The position numbers were made by a program, and so were the translations under genes. A stretch of 64,000 nt of DNA, taken from NCBI RefSeq assembly GCF_025989145.1, contig NZ_JAPDNQ010000001.1:1178001-1242000 (forward strand), given 5' to 3'. Under the pieces are notes generated by a model. That model did no database searches. It saw only the letters and a list, made by a program, of their open reading frames with translations, and was not told the origin of the DNA. This DNA comes from Microbacterium sp. SSM24 (lineage in GTDB: Bacteria > Actinomycetota > Actinomycetes > Actinomycetales > Microbacteriaceae). This document shows positions 39,355 to 48,120 of this stretch, piece after piece (position 1 is the stretch's first letter; the number at the start of each line of letters is the position of its first letter).

Positions 39355-42300
39355 TCAGCGGGTGACGAGGAAGCCCGACAGCCCGGCCGAGGCCTCGACC
39401 GTGGCGGAACCCGGGTACGCGGCCGTGACGACGCGGATGCCCTTGCTCTGCTTCGGCAGCGTGATCGTCACCGTCCCGCCGGCGAGCGTGCCCGAGTACT
39501 TCTTGGCGTTCACCCACACTGTCACCGTGCCTGCCGCTGCGGCCCCGCCCGAGGGCGTCACCTTGACGGTCACCTTGTAGTCCTGAGCCGAAGTGCCCAC
39601 GTAGCGATTCATCGTCACGCTGGTCTTCGACGTGAACTTCACGAAGACACCGGCACTGTCGGCCGTGCCCACGTTCGCGTTGCCCGCCTGCGTCGCGGTG
39701 ACCCGGACCGACAGCGTCGTCCCGGCATCCGTCTTGGTCACCTTGTACGACGTCGCCGTGGCACCCGCGATCGCCGCACCGTCACGCAGCCACTGGTACG
39801 TGATCGCCACGTCCTTCGGCGTCCAGGAGCCCGCCGTCGCCTTCAGCGTGGAGCCCACCTTGGGCGATCCGGTGATCTTCGGCAGCGCGGTGTTCACCGG
39901 AGCCGGGGCACCCGAGTCCACCGTCAGGATGGTCCGCACCGCCGAGTCGCCGTACTGCACGACGCCGTAGTAGCGGGTCTCCGCCTTCAGACCGGTCCAC
40001 GACAGCTTGTACTTCGTCGGCGTGCTCTCGGTGACCGGGAGCGGGTTCGGAGTCGCCGTGAGCGCTCCCTCGCCCCCGGTGCCGACGACCGCCGTGGTGA
40101 GGTCCCACGTGAACGGGGCCGTGTGGTTGTACACGTGCGCCTCGACCAGGTAGAAGCCCTCGGTGGGGTCGTCGAGAACGACGGACTCGTCCGCCGAGCC
40201 GGAGGCCGACGACCACGTCTCGTAGTAGCGCAGGTCGGTCGGCGAGACCACCCGGTACACGAAGAGGTCGAGGTCCGAGCCCTCATCGTCCGACGAGTCG
40301 AGGTCGAAGCGTGCGAGCTTCGAGTCCGCCGGCACATCGACGATGTAGTACGAGTAGCCGTCCTCGTCACCCGTGTTCTCGTTGCCGGTGTGACCCGGGA
40401 CCGGGTCGCCGTTCGGGAACAGCGGCTCCGTCTGCAGGGTCGCCGGAGCGAGGCCGCCGAGGTTCAGCGCGAGCTGCCCCGAGATGCCGGGCGTGATGGT
40501 CACGTCCGTGCTTCCGGTGATGCCCGTGCCGCTGGCGTTCTCCGGCGCGTCGGCGGTCACCGGGTAGACGGCGATCGGCGAGCGCACCGTCTCGGGACCG
40601 GTCCACGTCAGGAAGCCCGTCGCCCACTGCTCGGCCTCCGCGGTCGTCTTCGTGAACGTCACCGTGAAGGTTCCGGTCTGGCCCTCGGCGAGGGTCAGCG
40701 AAGCGGGCTGGACGACCGCCGTGAGACCCGGGACCGAAGCTGTCGCGGTGTAGGTGCCGGCAGTGGTCGCACGCACCGTGCGCGTCACCGTCTGCGGGCC
40801 CGAGAGCGAGCCGATGGCGATGGAGGCGAGGTTCAGGTCGCTGCCGTCGATCGGTTCGGACCCGGAGTCGTACAGACCCTTGCCCTGCAGGTACTGGAGC
40901 CACTGGACGGGGCCGTTGTCGTAGATCAGACCGGCGTCGAAGAAGCGCGTCGGGTCGACGTGACCCGCGCCCTGCGCGAACGGGTCGGCGTCGGCCGCTC
41001 CGGCGGCGTCGACCGTGTCGTACGCGGTCGTCATCATGGCCGACTTGATCTCACCGGGAGTGGCCAGCGGACGCTCGCCGAGGTACAGCGCGGCGAGTCC
41101 CGCCACCTGCGGCGACGACATCGACGTGCCGGACTTGAAGCCGAACGTCGGCGCCTCGCCTTCGGCGTTGTGCTCGGCCGCGAGGATCGCGACACCGGGC
41201 GCCGAGACATCCGGCTTGAGGATGTCGCTGCCGTCGGCCAGCATCGGTCCGCGGCTCGAGAACCCGGCGACCACCGGGGTGGGGGTCTCCTCGCCGGTCA
41301 CGTTCGCGCCGACCAGCGTCGCCGTGGCACCCGCAGTGTTGCGCACGTAGTTCAGGAGCGCCGTGCGGTGCTGCGCGTCGATGTGAACGGTCGGCACCGA
41401 GTGGAAGTCGTTGTCGAGCGAACCCGCCGTGACGTTGACGAGGATCATTCCGACGCCGCCCGCAGCGGCGACCTCCTGCGACTTCTCCACGCGCGCGTTC
41501 GTGCCGCGGTCGCAGACGACGATCTTGCCCGCGACCTTCGCGGGGTCGAGCGTGCCGAGGAAGCACAGCGCGGCCTCGGCCGGGGCGGCCCCGGCCTTGG
41601 CGACATCACCGGAGTAGACCACCGGCGCGGTGACCGTCTCGCCGAACGGCACGGAGATCGATGCTCCCGCCACCTCGAACCCGTTGGGCAGCTGGACGGT
41701 GCCCTCGTAGGTGGGGATGGTCGAGGCGGCGACGGTGGTGTACCAGGGCGACGCGTGGTCGGCCGTGGATGCGCCGGGGCCGTCGTTGCCCGCGCTGACC
41801 GCGACGAAGATGCCCGCGGCCGCCGCGTTGAAGAACGCGGTGTCCTCGGTGGCGAACGTCGTCGTGGCGGCGCCGCCGCCGATCGAGTAGTTGATGACGT
41901 CGACACCGTCGCCTGCGGCGGCGTTGATGGCGGCCATCAGGTCGCTCAGGGCGCAGATGTCGTCGGTCGTGACGAGCTCGTCGGGTCCGACGAAGCAGGC
42001 CTTGTACGCGGCGACCTTGGCGGCCGGCGCGACACCCGAGATCGTGCCGAAGTCGATTCCCTCGACCGCGGCAGCGACGCCGTGGTTGCCCGCGGCGGTG
42101 CTGGCCGTGTGCGACCCGTGCCCGTCGGCGTCACGCGGCGACAGGTAGTCGGGGCCGAAGTCGAAGCCGGATGCCGCGGCACCGGCGCTGAAGTACTTCG
42201 CACCGATCAGCTTCGTCGAGTAGTCGTCGGCGCTCCACTGCTCGCCGGTCACGCGGGCGCTCTTGAAGACTCCGCCGTCCGCCTTGTTGAAGGTGACGGT

Positions 42301-42933
42301 GTTGCCGACGAGGTAGGGCTCCGCTCCGACGGTCGTGCCGAGGGGCGAGCCGGCGAACGAGGGGTTCTCGGGTGCGATGCCGGTGTCGACGACGCCGACG
42401 ACGGTGCCCGCTCCTGCCGCGCCGATTCCGCCGACCGCTTCCCACACGCCGCCGGCGCCCTCGAGACCGAGGAACTCGGTCGATGACACGGCGTCGGGGT
42501 GGAGGATCTCATCCGGGACGACGGACTGCACACCGCGGTTGCCCGCGAGCTTGGCGGCCTGCCCCGCGGTGAGGTTGGCGGTGAAGGCGTTGAGGGTGAT
42601 GGTCAGGTTTCCATCGGGGGTCACGCCCGCCTCGGCCGCGACGTCCTTCTGCCGGTCCTGCAGGAAGGCCGAGTACTGCTTGACGGCCTTCGACGAGGCG
42701 TCGAGCTTCGCACCGTCCTCGGGAGCCGTGGGCGCGAGGCCGGGCTCGCCGCCGTCGTACGTGGCGACAGGGGCCTCGTCGAGGAGGACGATGTAGCGTC
42801 CGGCCGGCAGATCGATGGGGATCGGGGCATTCACCTCCTCCGGCGCTGCTCCGAAACTGGCGGTAGCTGTTGTGCCGGTGAACAGTGCGGCGATTGTGAT
42901 GACCGCTGCTGCTCTCGCGGAGGTGCGACCCAT
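39355..42933 (-). CDS. secreted subtilisin-like serine protease (S8) with PA and Ig-like domains
   Basis: 1192 residues. Sec signal peptide at 1-32 ('AAAVITIAALFTG', then TATASFGA), an I9-type propeptide (about 45-160, 'RYIVLLDEAPVATYDG'), and a catalytic domain with Asp in 'VVGVVDTGIAPENPSF', His in 'DGHGSHTASTAAGNHG' and Ser in 'SGTSMSSPQVAGLAAL'. A PA domain is inserted between His and Ser ('GKIVVCDRGTNARVEKSQEV'). FN3-like and Ig-like repeats follow ('ITYQWLRDGAAIAGATATSY'). No LPxTG or SLH anchor, so probably released. ATG 42933 has GGAGG 7 bases upstream; the ATG four codons earlier overlaps that site. Confidence 0.95.
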   Translation of the reverse strand: MGRTSARAAAVITIAALFTGTTATASFGAAPEEVNAPIPIDLPAGRYIVLLDEAPVATYDGGEPGLAPTAPEDGAKLDASSKAVKQYSAFLQDRQKDVAAEAGVTPDGNLTITLNAFTANLTAGQAAKLAGNRGVQSVVPDEILHPDAVSSTEFLGLEGAGGVWEAVGGIGAAGAGTVVGVVDTGIAPENPSFAGSPLGTTVGAEPYLVGNTVTFNKADGGVFKSARVTGEQWSADDYSTKLIGAKYFSAGAAASGFDFGPDYLSPRDADGHGSHTASTAAGNHGVAAAVEGIDFGTISGVAPAAKVAAYKACFVGPDELVTTDDICALSDLMAAINAAAGDGVDVINYSIGGGAATTTFATEDTAFFNAAAAGIFVAVSAGNDGPGASTADHASPWYTTVAASTIPTYEGTVQLPNGFEVAGASISVPFGETVTAPVVYSGDVAKAGAAPAEAALCFLGTLDPAKVAGKIVVCDRGTNARVEKSQEVAAAGGVGMILVNVTAGSLDNDFHSVPTVHIDAQHRTALLNYVRNTAGATATLVGANVTGEETPTPVVAGFSSRGPMLADGSDILKPDVSAPGVAILAAEHNAEGEAPTFGFKSGTSMSSPQVAGLAALYLGERPLATPGEIKSAMMTTAYDTVDAAGAADADPFAQGAGHVDPTRFFDAGLIYDNGPVQWLQYLQGKGLYDSGSEPIDGSDLNLASIAIGSLSGPQTVTRTVRATTAGTYTATASVPGLTAVVQPASLTLAEGQTGTFTVTFTKTTAEAEQWATGFLTWTGPETVRSPIAVYPVTADAPENASGTGITGSTDVTITPGISGQLALNLGGLAPATLQTEPLFPNGDPVPGHTGNENTGDEDGYSYYIVDVPADSKLARFDLDSSDDEGSDLDLFVYRVVSPTDLRYYETWSSASGSADESVVLDDPTEGFYLVEAHVYNHTAPFTWDLTTAVVGTGGEGALTATPNPLPVTESTPTKYKLSWTGLKAETRYYGVVQYGDSAVRTILTVDSGAPAPVNTALPKITGSPKVGSTLKATAGSWTPKDVAITYQWLRDGAAIAGATATSYKVTKTDAGTTLSVRVTATQAGNANVGTADSAGVFVKFTSKTSVTMNRYVGTSAQDYKVTVKVTPSGGAAAAGTVTVWVNAKKYSGTLAGGTVTITLPKQSKGIRVVTAAYPGSATVEASAGLSGFLVTR

Positions 42934-43059
42934 TGAGTCCTCCATGTCGTGTGCGGAGTGCGTTGCGCCACGCCGTCGTGGCGCAACAGGCTCAAAGGTA
43001 GCTGTGAATCTGCCCAACCCAGATAACGAACACATGAGAAAGGATCACCCGGCGGACAC

Positions 43060-43065
43060 TACGCT
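43060..43065 (+). promoter_or_regulatory. -10 hexamer of a probable leaderless promoter for the first ECF S component
   Basis: TACGCT ends 6 bases before the GTG start at 43072, the spacing expected if transcription starts at the start codon; no ribosome-binding site is present. Confidence 0.5.
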
Positions 43066-43071
43066 GAACAG

Positions 43072-43623
43072 GTGGCCAACCCCTCCCGACTCTCGACGAG
43101 CGTTCTGCTCACCTGCGCCGCAATCGGGGTCGCGACGGGGGTTCTCGGGGGCCTGGCCGGATGGATCACACTGCCGCTCCTCGCGGCGGTGCCGGTGCTG
43201 TACGGATTCGTGCTCGGGGTCCATGTGCTTCCCGGCATCATCGCGCAGGAGGCGCTGCGCCTGCCGTGGGTCGCGCTGATCACGCACGGGATCGCGGCGC
43301 TCGTCGCGACGGCGATGGCGCCGATCTATGCGGGCCAGTTCTTCGGCACGGCACTGCTGTTCGGAGGGATCCAGGAACTGGTGGCCGCGCTCGTGCGATA
43401 CCGCTCGTGGGCACCCTGGCGCTTCTTCGTCTCGGCGTTCGTCATCGGAATCGTGGTCGCGATGGCGGTGTTCTTCGCCGCCCACCTCGGCGCGATGCCG
43501 CTCTGGGCGCAGATCCTCTATCTCGTCCTGTCGCTCCTGGGACCGGTGGCCTGGACGGCCGTCGGCCTCGCGATCGGCCGAGCGCTCCGCCGCGCGGGTG
43601 TTCCGCGCCGCAGTCGCACCTGA
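43072..43623 (+). CDS. ECF transporter S component, YkoE-like (first copy)
   Basis: 183-residue membrane protein with about five to six helices: 'LLTCAAIGVATGVLGGLAG', 'LLAAVPVLYGFVLGVHVLPGII', 'AFVIGIVVAMAVFFAAH'. It resembles YkoE-type substrate-binding (S) subunits of energy-coupling factor transporters. A paralogue with the same start ('LLTCAAIGVA') and the same 'YRSW.PWRF/RTWQF' loop lies at the end of the cluster. The substrate is not evident: YkoE elsewhere is linked to hydroxymethylpyrimidine/thiamine, but here the cluster contains a siderophore-interacting flavoprotein, hinting at iron, a tetrapyrrole or a siderophore. Confidence 0.88.
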   Translation: MANPSRLSTSVLLTCAAIGVATGVLGGLAGWITLPLLAAVPVLYGFVLGVHVLPGIIAQEALRLPWVALITHGIAALVATAMAPIYAGQFFGTALLFGGIQELVAALVRYRSWAPWRFFVSAFVIGIVVAMAVFFAAHLGAMPLWAQILYLVLSLLGPVAWTAVGLAIGRALRRAGVPRRSRT

Positions 43624-43648
43624 CTCGGCTTCTCGACGCGGTAAGGGT

Positions 43649-43674
43649 CTACTAAGTTAGGAGAGACTTAGTAG
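43649..43674. promoter_or_regulatory. AT-rich palindrome upstream of the ECF ATPase gene (candidate operator)
   Basis: Perfect 9-base arms CTACTAAGT and ACTTAGTAG with an 8-base centre TAGGAGAG, the most AT-rich short stretch in the region, 21 bases before the GTG of the ATPase gene. The left half AAGTTAGG weakly recalls half of a DtxR/IdeR iron box, but the match is partial. It could instead be an RNA hairpin modulating read-through from the first S gene. Confidence 0.5.
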
Positions 43675-43694
43675 CCGCCTCACCTGGAAGTCCC

Positions 43695-45506
43695 GTGACC
43701 GCACCCGAGCGCGACCCTTCCGCCGCGCTCGCGGCGGACACCGCGGCGCCCCTCGTGCGGGTGCGCGGACTCGGAGTGACGCACGACGGCGAATCGGTCG
43801 CGGCTCCGGCATCCGTGACGTTCGACATCGCACCGGGCGAGGTCGTGCTCCTGCTCGGGCCGAGCGGCTCGGGCAAGTCCACGCTCACCCTCGCGCTCAA
43901 CGGCCTCATCCCCCATGCCGTCCCCGCGGCGGTCGTCGGCTCCGTCGAGGTCGACGGCCTCGACACCGCGACCTCGACCGTGGCCGAGCTGAGCACGCGC
44001 GTCGCGATGGTGTTCCAGGATCCCGACGCGCAGCTCGTGACCGGCACGCTCCTGGATGAGGTCGCGTTCGGGCCGGAGAACCTGCGGATGCCGGTGGCCG
44101 AAGTCCTCTCGCGGGCCGAGGCCGCCCTGCGCCGCGTCGGTCTATGGGAGCGCCGCACCGAGAATCCCGACCGCCTGTCCGGCGGAGGTCGCCAGCGCCT
44201 GGCGATCGCGTGCGCCCTCGCGATGGGATCCCCGCTGCTCGTGCTGGACGAGCCGACCGCGAACCTCGACCCGCAGGGCATCGAAGAGGTCTACGCCGCG
44301 CTCGCCGACCTCGTCGCCTCCGGCGATCGGGCGATCCTCCTCGTCGAGCACAACCTCGACGCCGCCGTCGGCTTCGTCGATCGCGTCGTCGTGCTCGACC
44401 ACGACGGGCACCTGGCCGCCGACGGCTCGGTCGACGACGTGCTCCGCGGCCGTGCCGACGACCTCCACGCGATGGGCGTGTGGCTGCCGGTGTCGACGAT
44501 CGCCGCCCTGCGCCTTCGCCGCGCGGGATACGTGCTCGAGCCCCTCCCGCTCACACCGGTCGAGCTGCACGCCGCGCTCGAGGCCCAGCCCGCCCGTACC
44601 GTTCTCAGGACCGATCGCGGTCTCGGGGCGAGATCGGGCGAGAATCCCTCCGCGGAGACCGTCGATCCTGAGCACGGTACGGGCGCGGCATCCGCTCCGC
44701 TCATCTCCGTGCGCGGGCTCACCGTGCACCGGGGACGCACCGACGTGCTGCACGGCGTCGACCTCGACGTCGCGGCCGGCGAGTTCGTCGCGGTCGTGGG
44801 AGCGAACGGCGCGGGCAAGACCACGCTCATCCAGGCGCTGGCCGGCGTGATCCCGCCGCCCCGCGGCACCGTGCACGTCGGCGGACTCGACGTCGGCCGG
44901 TCGGACGCCCGCACGCTCTCCTCGCGCATCGGGTTCGTCTTCCAGAATCCGGAGCACCAGTTCATCGCGCACTCGGTGTTCGACGAGGTCGCGCACGGCC
45001 TGCGGCTGCAGCATCTCTCCGAAGCGGAGGTGCGTGAGCGCACGATCGCGCTGCTGCGCCGCTTCGGGCTGGAAGGACGCGCCGATGCGCACCCGTTCCT
45101 GCTCTCGGGCGGGCAGAAGCGCCGGCTCTCGGTCGGAACCGCGCTCGTCGCCGGAGCACCCGTGCTCGTGCTCGACGAGCCGACGTTCGGGCAGGACCGC
45201 GCACGTGCCGACGAACTGCTCGGACTCCTCGGCGAGCTCAACGCCGAGGGCACCACGGTGATCGTGGTCACGCACGACATGCAGCTGGTGACCGAGTACG
45301 CGCACCGCACTGTCGTGCTCGAGAACGGACGCGTCGCCGCGGCGGGCGAGACTGCGGACATCTTCGGCGACGTCGACCTGATCGAGCGCGCGGGCCTGCG
45401 GCTGCCGCCGCTGCGGCGCGCGCTGCACGACCTGGCGCGGCATCCGGAGCTCGCCTCGGTCGCCCGGCTCGCCGACCTTCCGGACGGAACGGAGGCGCCC
45501 GCATGA
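43695..45506 (+). CDS. fused ECF transporter ATPase (two ABC domains, YkoD-like)
   Basis: 603 residues, two complete ABC ATPase domains joined by a roughly 60-residue linker: Walker A 'LLGPSGSGKSTLTLAL' (about 55) and 'VGANGAGKTTLIQALAG' (about 370); signatures 'RLSGGGRQRLAIACAL' and 'LLSGGQKRRLSVGTALV'; Walker B 'LLVLDEPTANLDPQG' and 'VLVLDEPTFGQDRARA'. It powers the ECF complex with the T and S subunits. The second Walker B is followed by Phe-Gly-Gln-Asp rather than the usual tail, common in EcfA partners. GTG 43695 is preceded by GGAAG. ATGA overlap with the T component gene. Confidence 0.95.
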   Translation: MTAPERDPSAALAADTAAPLVRVRGLGVTHDGESVAAPASVTFDIAPGEVVLLLGPSGSGKSTLTLALNGLIPHAVPAAVVGSVEVDGLDTATSTVAELSTRVAMVFQDPDAQLVTGTLLDEVAFGPENLRMPVAEVLSRAEAALRRVGLWERRTENPDRLSGGGRQRLAIACALAMGSPLLVLDEPTANLDPQGIEEVYAALADLVASGDRAILLVEHNLDAAVGFVDRVVVLDHDGHLAADGSVDDVLRGRADDLHAMGVWLPVSTIAALRLRRAGYVLEPLPLTPVELHAALEAQPARTVLRTDRGLGARSGENPSAETVDPEHGTGAASAPLISVRGLTVHRGRTDVLHGVDLDVAAGEFVAVVGANGAGKTTLIQALAGVIPPPRGTVHVGGLDVGRSDARTLSSRIGFVFQNPEHQFIAHSVFDEVAHGLRLQHLSEAEVRERTIALLRRFGLEGRADAHPFLLSGGQKRRLSVGTALVAGAPVLVLDEPTFGQDRARADELLGLLGELNAEGTTVIVVTHDMQLVTEYAHRTVVLENGRVAAAGETADIFGDVDLIERAGLRLPPLRRALHDLARHPELASVARLADLPDGTEAPA

Positions 45507-46384
45507 CCTCCGCGTCCGCCACCGCACGGCGCGCACCCGTCGACCCCTACGCCGCCCAGACGCCCGCCGCGCCGGTGCGCTTCCTCTACGCGCTCAATCC
45601 GCTCGCGAAGCTCGGCGCGCCCCTTCCCGCGATGGTGCTGCTCGTCTTCGTGCGCGACGTCGCCACGCCGATCGCCTTCCTCGCGCTGAGCTACGCGATC
45701 CTGCTCGTCGGCGTGCGCTTCACAGCGCGGCTCGCCGCCGCGCTCGTGGCGCTGCCCGTCGCCGCCGCGGTGATCGGCGTCGGATTCTCGCTGTGGACGG
45801 ACCCGTCCCGCGTCGACCAGTCCGTCGTCGTGCTGCAGCTCGGCGGCTGGACGCTCTACGGCGGCGCGCTCGAGGTGGGCCTGGCGACCGGTCTGCGTCT
45901 CGCGGCGATCGTCGCGCTCACACTCATCGCGGGTCTGTCCACGACCGGTCCGGACTTCGTGCGCGCGACGGTGCAGCAGCTGCGTGTGCCGTACCGGATC
46001 GGCTACACCGCGCTCGCGGCGTTCCGCTTCGTGCCGAGGTTCGGCCACGAGCTCGAGGTGATCCGCCAGGCCCACCGCGTGCGCGGGGCGCACGGGGGAC
46101 GCGGTCCGTTCGCCGCGGTGGCGCGCTGGTTCGGCTACATCGTGCCGCTCATGGCGGGCGCGATCCGGCACGCCGAGCGGGTCGCTCTCGCGATGGATGC
46201 GCGCGCCTTCGGCGCCCACCCCGACCGCACCGAGCGCCACCTTGTCCCGTTCCGCGCCCGCGACGTCGTCTTCATCGTGCTGCTGTGGGCGGCGTCGGCG
46301 GCGATCTTCTGGGCAGCACTCCACGGGGCTCCGCCCCAAACCCCCGGCTTGCTGACGCACGCCCACCCCTGGGTTCCGGCGTAG
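45503..46384 (+). CDS. ECF transporter T component (EcfT/CbiQ-like)
   Basis: 293-residue membrane protein with about six helices. The coupling helices expected in EcfT contain Ala-Arg-Gly-like motifs; here 'VRGAHGGRGPFAAVARWFGYIV' and 'AERVALAMDARAFGAHPDRTERH' match the two cytoplasmic signature helices. ATG 45503 overlaps the ATPase stop. Together with the ATPase it forms the energising module shared by both S components. Confidence 0.93.
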   Translation: MTSASATARRAPVDPYAAQTPAAPVRFLYALNPLAKLGAPLPAMVLLVFVRDVATPIAFLALSYAILLVGVRFTARLAAALVALPVAAAVIGVGFSLWTDPSRVDQSVVVLQLGGWTLYGGALEVGLATGLRLAAIVALTLIAGLSTTGPDFVRATVQQLRVPYRIGYTALAAFRFVPRFGHELEVIRQAHRVRGAHGGRGPFAAVARWFGYIVPLMAGAIRHAERVALAMDARAFGAHPDRTERHLVPFRARDVVFIVLLWAASAAIFWAALHGAPPQTPGLLTHAHPWVPA

Positions 46385-46427
46385 GCCGGGCCGCAGCATC
46401 CGACTCCCCTACCCCGACGGAGGATCC

Positions 46428-47303
46428 ATGGCACTGGCCAGCAGACTCGTGAAGCCCGAGACACAGGGGCTGGTGCACCTCACCGTGCTGCGGCGCGAAC
46501 AGCTCTCGCCGCATTGGATGCGCGTGACCCTCGGTGGTGCCGAGATCGAGAGCTTCCGTGCGATGGGCTACGACCAGTGGTTCCGGCTGTTCCTGCCTCT
46601 CGGCGGCGACGAGGGGCTCGACCGTCTGCCCGCCAAGGCCAACAAGATGTTCGGCTATCTGCGCTACCTGCGGATCCCCGACGGCGTGCGTCCCGTCATG
46701 CGCAACTACACCGTGCGGGAGTACCGGTCCGCGACGGACGAGCGCGGCCCGGAGATCGACGTCGACTTCGTGCTGCACGGATCCGCGGAGGACGGCACCG
46801 CGGGCCCCGCGTCCCGCTGGGCGCAGACGTGCGAGCCGGGCGAGAGCGTCGTCGTGATCGACGAGGGCCTCGCCTTCAACCCGGAGCGCGGCACGGACCG
46901 CGTCGTTCTCGTCGCCGACGAGACCGGCCTTCCCGCCATCGCCGGGATCTGCGCGTCGCTCCCGTCGCACGCGTCGGGGCTGGCCGTGATCGAGGTGCCG
47001 TCCGCCGAAGACGCGCTCGAGTTCGCGCATCCGGCCGATGTGCACGTGCGGTGGATCGTGCGCGACCACGGCGTCAAGCCAGGCGCACTCGCCCTGAAGG
47101 CGCTGGGGGAGGCTTCGCTTCCGGATGCCCCGTTCCACGCATACCTGGTCGGCGAGCAGTCGCTGCCGACCGAGGGCCGCCGCCTGCTGGTGAACGAGCG
47201 GGGCGTCCCGAAGGAGCTGGTGAGCTTCTGCGGCTACTGGCGCGTCGGCACCGCGTCCCCCACTCCGAAGTCGCAGCTCGCCGCGACCGAGGTGCACTCG
47301 TGA
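46428..47303 (+). CDS. siderophore-interacting flavoprotein (SIP family ferric reductase)
   Basis: 291 residues. FAD-binding motif 'RPVMRNYTVREYRS' (RxYTxR) at about 87-100, N-terminal barrel ('LSPHWMRVTLGGAEIESF') and C-terminal 'HAYLVGEQSLPTEGRRLLVNERGVPKELVSFCGYWRVG', the ViuB/SIP signature including the 'GYWR' end. SIPs reduce ferric siderophores in the cytoplasm to release iron. Encoded inside an ECF transporter operon, it suggests that the transporter brings in an iron-containing compound. ATG 46428 with GGAGG upstream (46420-46424). GTGA overlap with the next gene. Confidence 0.94.
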   Translation: MALASRLVKPETQGLVHLTVLRREQLSPHWMRVTLGGAEIESFRAMGYDQWFRLFLPLGGDEGLDRLPAKANKMFGYLRYLRIPDGVRPVMRNYTVREYRSATDERGPEIDVDFVLHGSAEDGTAGPASRWAQTCEPGESVVVIDEGLAFNPERGTDRVVLVADETGLPAIAGICASLPSHASGLAVIEVPSAEDALEFAHPADVHVRWIVRDHGVKPGALALKALGEASLPDAPFHAYLVGEQSLPTEGRRLLVNERGVPKELVSFCGYWRVGTASPTPKSQLAATEVHS

Positions 47304-47872
47304 GCCGGGTCGCGACGTCGTACCTGCTGACGTGCGCCGCGATCGGGGTGGCCGGCGGCGTGCTGCTGTGGGCGGCCGGATGGCTCTCGACCGTGCTGTT
47401 CGCGACCGTGCCGTTCGCCTCCGTGGCGCTCGCCGGGCTGTGGCTGCTGCCGGCCACGGTCGCCCTGCGCCTTCTCGAGCGGCCGCTCGCCGGCATCCTG
47501 GTGGGCGTGATCTCGGGACTCGTCGCCTTCCCGTTCTTCGGAGCCGCGGTGTGGTGGGCGCTGTTCGCCGAGATCCCGTTCATGCTCGCGATCTACCGCT
47601 CGTGGCGCACCTGGCAGTTCTACGCCGGCGCCGTGTTCGTGGGCATCGTGTACCCGATCGCCGCCGCCGTGTCGTTCGACCTGTGGACGATGCCGGCCTG
47701 GGCGGTGGTCGCGTTCTTCGCGCTGACGATCGTCGGATGCCTCGTGGGCGTCGCTCTCGGCATCCTGATCGCCGATCAGCTCAAGCGTGCCGGCGTCGCG
47801 CGCCTCGCGCGTCGGCGCGGGCTCGCTTCGCGCGGCCTCGGTGCCGGTGCGGGTCCGTCCGGCCAGCACTGA
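47300..47872 (+). CDS. ECF transporter S component, YkoE-like (second copy)
   Basis: 190-residue, about six-helix membrane protein, paralogue of the product of 43072-43623: both begin 'LLTCAAIGVA', share 'GWLSTVLFATVPF'/'GWITLPLLAAVPV' and the 'AIYRSWRTWQFYAGAVFVGIVYP' segment. A basic C-terminal tail ('VARLARRRG') is cytosolic. GTG 47300 overlaps the SIP stop (GTGA). Two S subunits with one A-T module suggest two related ligands or a heteromeric binding unit; this is inference. Confidence 0.88.
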   Translation: MSRVATSYLLTCAAIGVAGGVLLWAAGWLSTVLFATVPFASVALAGLWLLPATVALRLLERPLAGILVGVISGLVAFPFFGAAVWWALFAEIPFMLAIYRSWRTWQFYAGAVFVGIVYPIAAAVSFDLWTMPAWAVVAFFALTIVGCLVGVALGILIADQLKRAGVARLARRRGLASRGLGAGAGPSGQH

Positions 47873-48059
47873 CCCGGGCGCTGAAGACGACGGTTGCAGA
47901 TCGGCTCGCGCTGCCTCTTCCTGCGAGCGCTGCGCAGATACACGCCGCAGTCGCAGGTAACAGCAGCGCTCGCGTCGCGAACAGCCCCGAACGACGGTCC
48001 CCACGCCCCCTCCAGACGCCGCTGGCGCGTCGCCCGGAGCCTCGGGGCGCGTGGGCCGA

Positions 48060-48097
48060 GCCGCGACCCCGCGCCCTCGGAGGGGCGGGGTCGCGGC
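48060..48097. terminator. bidirectional hairpin terminator after the ECF operon
   Basis: Perfect 13-base arms GCCGCGACCCCGC (48060-48072) and its complement (48085-48097), 12-base loop. It is placed between the convergent stops at 47872 and 48121. The rest of this 248-base gap holds nothing recognisable. Confidence 0.75.
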
Positions 48098-48120
48098 ATC
48101 CGGACCCGCGCGGGTGCTGA

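Noticed and set aside
43649..43674. Palindrome as a canonical IdeR/DtxR box
   Set aside because: Only one half resembles the TTAGGTTAG-type consensus and the symmetry centre differs, so it is reported only as an unassigned operator candidate.
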